Source of the DNA: Heterotrichella gracilis
Lineage: Eukaryota; Sar; Xanthophyceae; Tribonematales; Xanthonemataceae
Length of the DNA stretch: 59,605 nucleotides
Direction of reading: 5' to 3'
Assembly (NCBI GenBank): GCA_032358255.1
Contig: JAULBX010025509.1
Coordinates: 1-59,605, forward strand
Shown: in pieces, positions 57,101 through 59,605 of the stretch
Layout of the letters: every line of letters starts with the position of its first letter
Position numbering within the stretch: the stretch's first letter is position 1
Notes under the pieces: model-generated
Databases searched by the model: none
The model's input: the letters and a program-made list of their open reading frames with translations, nothing else
What the model was told of the DNA's origin: nothing
Translations under genes and position numbers: made by a program

Positions 57101-59571
57101 TAGGTTTTTTTGCCTGTTGTTTAACCAACGCGAGGGTCTGCTCCTGGGCGGGAGGGCCCCGGGGGACATCATTACTGGAAGCTGAGTGCCTTGGGTTGGG
57201 TTTTCACGGTGCAATTTTTAGGGTTTGGGTGTTTTCCTACCTGTTGGTTGACCAGCGCCAGGGTCTGCTCCTGGGGTTGCAGGGGGGTGACATCGGTGAC
57301 GGGGAGGGCAGCCGCAACCACCTGGGGCAGGCGCCGCACGGGGTCCATGGCTCGGAAGGTATCCGACCTGTGGCAAGGGGGAAAACCATGAAATTGCTCT
57401 CTCCTACATTGCATCATCTCGGCAACGGGACTAAAATGGTGCGCATGGAGTACGCAATGTAGGGTGGTTTGCCAATAATAGAGCCAGGTGGATCAATGGG
57501 AAATCGGTGGCGGGGAGGGCGGCGGCCATTCCTGGGGCAGGCGCCGGACGGGGTCAATGGCTCGGAAGGTGTCCCACCAGTGGCAACAACAAGCACATAA
57601 ATTGTGGTCCTGATAAAGGATCAATTGGTGCCAGGACAAGAGTATGGCAAGGTGTCTGTGGTGCTCATGACGGGATCTTAGGGTTTCGGGGTTCTGCGCA
57701 CCTGATGGTTTCGGCTAGCGACACCTCCATCTGATCCAGTGCTGACAGCATGCTTGATGACATATCACGAATGATGGTGCTCTGGCCCTCCTCAAGGGAT
57801 TGGAGGCCCTCATCTAGGGCCTGCGGGATGGAAGTTACCCTTAAACTAGGGTGTTGGAATACAGGAAGATCCTTAATGCAGGGCCCTCCTCTAGGGCCTG
57901 TGAGACATAAAGGAAAACCCTTGATGTAGAATTTGTCTGCTCCAAATCGCCACCTTTGTTGCCCTAGTGCTCTACCACACTTGGCGCCTCATCACCAGAG
58001 GTAAAACCCTCGTTAACACTCTTCGGTCCTGGCGCTTCATCCACAAAACTAGCCACCCGCCTCCAAACGCTTACCCCTAGCCCACACACTCACCCCAGCA
58101 ACTCATGAAACCCCCACCCTAACCCTACCTAACCTGAGCCGCCCTCATCAAAAACCCTCACCCAAATCCCCACCCAAACCCCTACCTTGAGGCGCCCATC
58201 CAGCCTGGCGGCAGCTGCGGCAGAGCTTTCCGCCAGGTCCCGCCTGAAATCCTGGTGCAGGAGGGACGCAGCCCCATCCACCCGCACCCCGGTCTCACTG
58301 ATGATCCGCCCAGCACTGGCTGAGATGTCTTTGGCTGCCTCGCGCGCCGCGCGCCCTGTGGAGTGGGTGGTGTGGTGACAAGGGGGGGGGTTGGGGGGAG
58401 GTTGCAAGGTGGGCAGTGCATAACATCAACAAGAGAGGAGCTGCTAATCACAATACTCCGGGATGTGCAATATTCCCTGGTGGAAAATTTGCCCTGATCC
58501 CTGCACTGGATGATTCCCTGGTCCATGCTCTAGTGTTGACCCGCCTCCATCGCCCCCATCTTTGCTTCAACCCCCTTGAGCTGGTCCCCGGGAAAGGAGG
58601 AGGCGCGCATCCCCCATCCACACTTTGGGCTTTATCCTATTCCCTGCCCTACAATTGCACCTGTCCCCTACTCAAGAGCATTCCCTGTTCCCTCCCCTAA
58701 AGTTTTCTTTGTCCCCACCCACCTGCAGAAAGCACTGACCCCTCCATCGCCCCCAGCTTTGCTTCAATCGCCCTGAGCTGGTCCCCGGGAAGGGACGAAG
58801 CCCGAACGTCCCGCCGAATTTCCGTCAGCCCCTCCTTGATTGCACTCAGCACCTCCGATTCAAGTGCTGCCACCGCCACGTTGCTTTGCTGCAGGGCCTC
58901 CAGGCGCGCCACCTACAGGTGCAGGGTTTCCTTTAGGGTTTTATGGTCTTGGGGCAGGGTTTTTGATGGGGGTCTGCTGCAGCACCTGCAGGGTATCCAC
59001 CTGGGTCTTAGGGTTTTAAATGCTGGACTTCCAGCATCAGGCTTGTGGAGGCCCAGAGTGTACCTTGTGCAGGGTTTACTTAGGGTCCTGGGGTTTTCGG
59101 CCACCTCTGTGTGGCACAAGTAGGACGTGTGGGGAACGGTTGGAAAGGGAATAATTTAGGATGCAATAGTGTGGTTTGTAGTCAGTCAGGCGGTTGTTTG
59201 GGCTGTGCATAGAGTAATATGGGCAGTGCAGTGCATGACCACCAATTGAGTGGGGCGGGCCCCACCTTTTGCTGTACCCTCTCCACCTGCGCCCCGGCAA
59301 AGAGCGCCACCAGGGGGAGAACCACAGGTAAGCTGACGAGGACGATCTCCTGGGTGACTACAAACGCCACCGCTGCGCCTACCGATGCCAGCCACGCCCC
59401 CACGTCCAGCGACTTCCAAACCACCCGCTCGATCCTCACACCCCTTGGCAGGGTAACCGGCGGGTCGGGAGAGGCGGCGGAGCGCACGAGGAGGCGGCGG
59501 GAGCGGTGGCGGGAGGAGTGGGGTGGCTGTGGGAGGGGCGAGGGGCGGATGGGAGCCAGGGATCCCCGCAT
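51176..59571 (-). CDS. plastid-type coiled-coil protein with C-terminal TPR repeats, unknown
   Basis: Sixteen exons: 59571-59266, 58912-58723, 58355-58186, 57820-57702, 57367-57241, 56845-56663, 56296-56102, 55731-55609, 55139-55049, 54822-54701, 54360-54223, 53849-53615, 53350-53155, 52595-52336, 52014-51749 and 51292-51176. All phases match; the total of 2838 nt gives 945 residues. Residues 1-35 (RHSSR-rich, ending VRSAAS) look like a plastid transit peptide. Two adjacent membrane segments follow (~57-72 and ~76-94). A long helical region comes next (EALQQSNVAVAALESEVLSA, LEEGQSTIIRDMSSSMLSAL, and others). TPR-type helices start at ~732 (ECFELAARLDPNDIQAHGNW, VLEIDSTDARALHHWGKALC, ERQPGMIPALRGLGLAMRSW). 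An envelope or thylakoid scaffold is an inference; the family is not recognised. At least seven exons have intronic echoes. Confidence 0.85.
51370..51535 (-). repeat. two acceptor-side echoes of exon 16 (TPR gene)
   Basis: The exon 16 start with its CTGCAG acceptor is copied at 51389 (97 bp upstream, almost identical over ~60 bp including intron) and partly at 51523 (134 bp further). Confidence 0.93.
52130..52275 (-). repeat. donor-side echo of exon 14 (TPR gene)
   Basis: About 120 bp copies the end of exon 14 (LLQSLP...AGDVAAVEMSEQQLL...) roughly 185 bp downstream. The donor GT has become GG. Confidence 0.92.
52725..53020 (-). repeat. two acceptor-side echoes of exon 14, ~208-bp period (TPR gene)
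   Basis: The exon 14 start (GESLGTAERLLTEAEE) with ACAG acceptor recurs at 52804 and 53012; the true start is 52595. Spacings are 209 and 208 bp. The nearer copy is longer and closer in sequence. Confidence 0.95.
55369..55590. mobile_element. LINE 3' end plus inverted second copy
   Basis: From 55370 the plus strand reads LQQDLKSRGINRWFKQCQGG and then WRRMCKTAC, homologous to the copy at 7311. It continues through GCTAATCTGGCTGCATTGCTGGAAT to about 55490, where an inverted copy (55493-55555) begins, giving a palindrome of roughly 70-bp arms. A (TAAC)-like tail, ATTAACTAACTAAG, follows at 55575-55589, directly before TTTAGGG units. Confidence 0.75.
55920..55975 (-). repeat. donor-side echo of exon 7 (TPR gene)
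   Basis: Copy of the exon 7 end with its CTGCAG/GTAGGG donor (exon-end equivalent 55928), 174 bp downstream of the true end at 56102. Confidence 0.9.
56895..56960 (-). repeat. acceptor-side echo of exon 6 (TPR gene)
   Basis: CCTAG followed by VVDMQDRFREIL codons at 56952, 107 bp upstream of the true start at 56845. Confidence 0.93.
57480..57600 (-). repeat. acceptor-side echo of exon 5 (TPR gene)
   Basis: Copy of the first ~75 nt of exon 5 (DTFRAIDPVRRLPQ...) at 57577, 210 bp upstream of 57367. The acceptor AG has decayed to TG. A donor-side echo of the same exon lies near 57110-57170. Confidence 0.9.
58520..58615 (-). repeat. donor-side echo of exon 2 (TPR gene)
   Basis: About 60-70 bp copying the PGDQLRAIEAKLGAMEGS part of exon 2, about 204 bp downstream. 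Confidence 0.85.
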
Positions 59572-59605
59572 ATGTGGGCGCGCGTATGTGTGCGCGGCCA
59601 CCGGG

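Overview
The window comes from a nuclear chromosome of a green-lineage eukaryote. Its genes have many spliceosomal introns and their reading frames close across GT-AG (occasionally GC-AG) junctions. Plant-type telomere units (TTTAGGG/CCCTAAA) are scattered through introns and intergenic DNA. The gene set is plant-like: UDP-arabinopyranose mutase/RGP, a plant-type deoxynucleoside kinase, a DUF1279 organelle protein, a SICKLE-like protein and plastid-type transit peptides. An enkurin-domain protein points to a ciliated cell. A flagellate green alga (prasinophyte-like, for example a Cymbomonas relative) is my best guess; the exact organism is inference.

Layout: 1-881 (-) 5' part of a 2OG-Fe(II) oxygenase. 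3959-5785 (-) DUF1279/FAM210-type membrane protein. 6473-9931 (-) ZIFL-like MFS transporter. 9876-10624 (-) uncertain ORF. 10642-12977 (+) RGP/UAM. 14034-17096 (+) proteasome ATPase RPT6. 18483-22214 (-) PA14 plus GDPH/root-cap-like extracellular protein. 23780-26408 (+) SICKLE-like protein. 27301-27664 (-) last exon of a small membrane protein. 30193-35648 (+) deoxynucleoside kinase with an N-terminal helix-hairpin-helix-like region. 37736-38772 (+) small unknown protein. 39940-42145 (-) enkurin-domain protein. 42533-46352 (+) secreted Cys-containing protein. 47843-48537 and possibly onward (+) unknown protein. 51176-59571 (-) 16-exon, 945-residue plastid-type coiled-coil/TPR protein. The genes belong to unrelated pathways and I see no functional cluster.

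The most striking property is structural. In almost every gene the introns carry partial, diverged copies of the adjoining exon edge. Copies of the exon 5' end with its AG acceptor lie upstream of the true exon. Copies of the exon 3' end with its donor lie downstream. By eye 18 of 21 acceptor-side copies keep an AG. Several form regular tandem arrays: five units of about 72 bp and four of about 180 bp in the kinase gene, and three of about 208 bp in the TPR gene. This fits tandem duplications that span splice sites and survive only where the exon stays intact, so that introns grow by exon echoes. Telomere-like tracts often sit next to or inside the echoes. 5'-truncated LINE 3' ends with TAAC tails and target-site duplications are also present.

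All exon models are by-eye translations. Most were checked because phases agree across every junction and total lengths are divisible by three.
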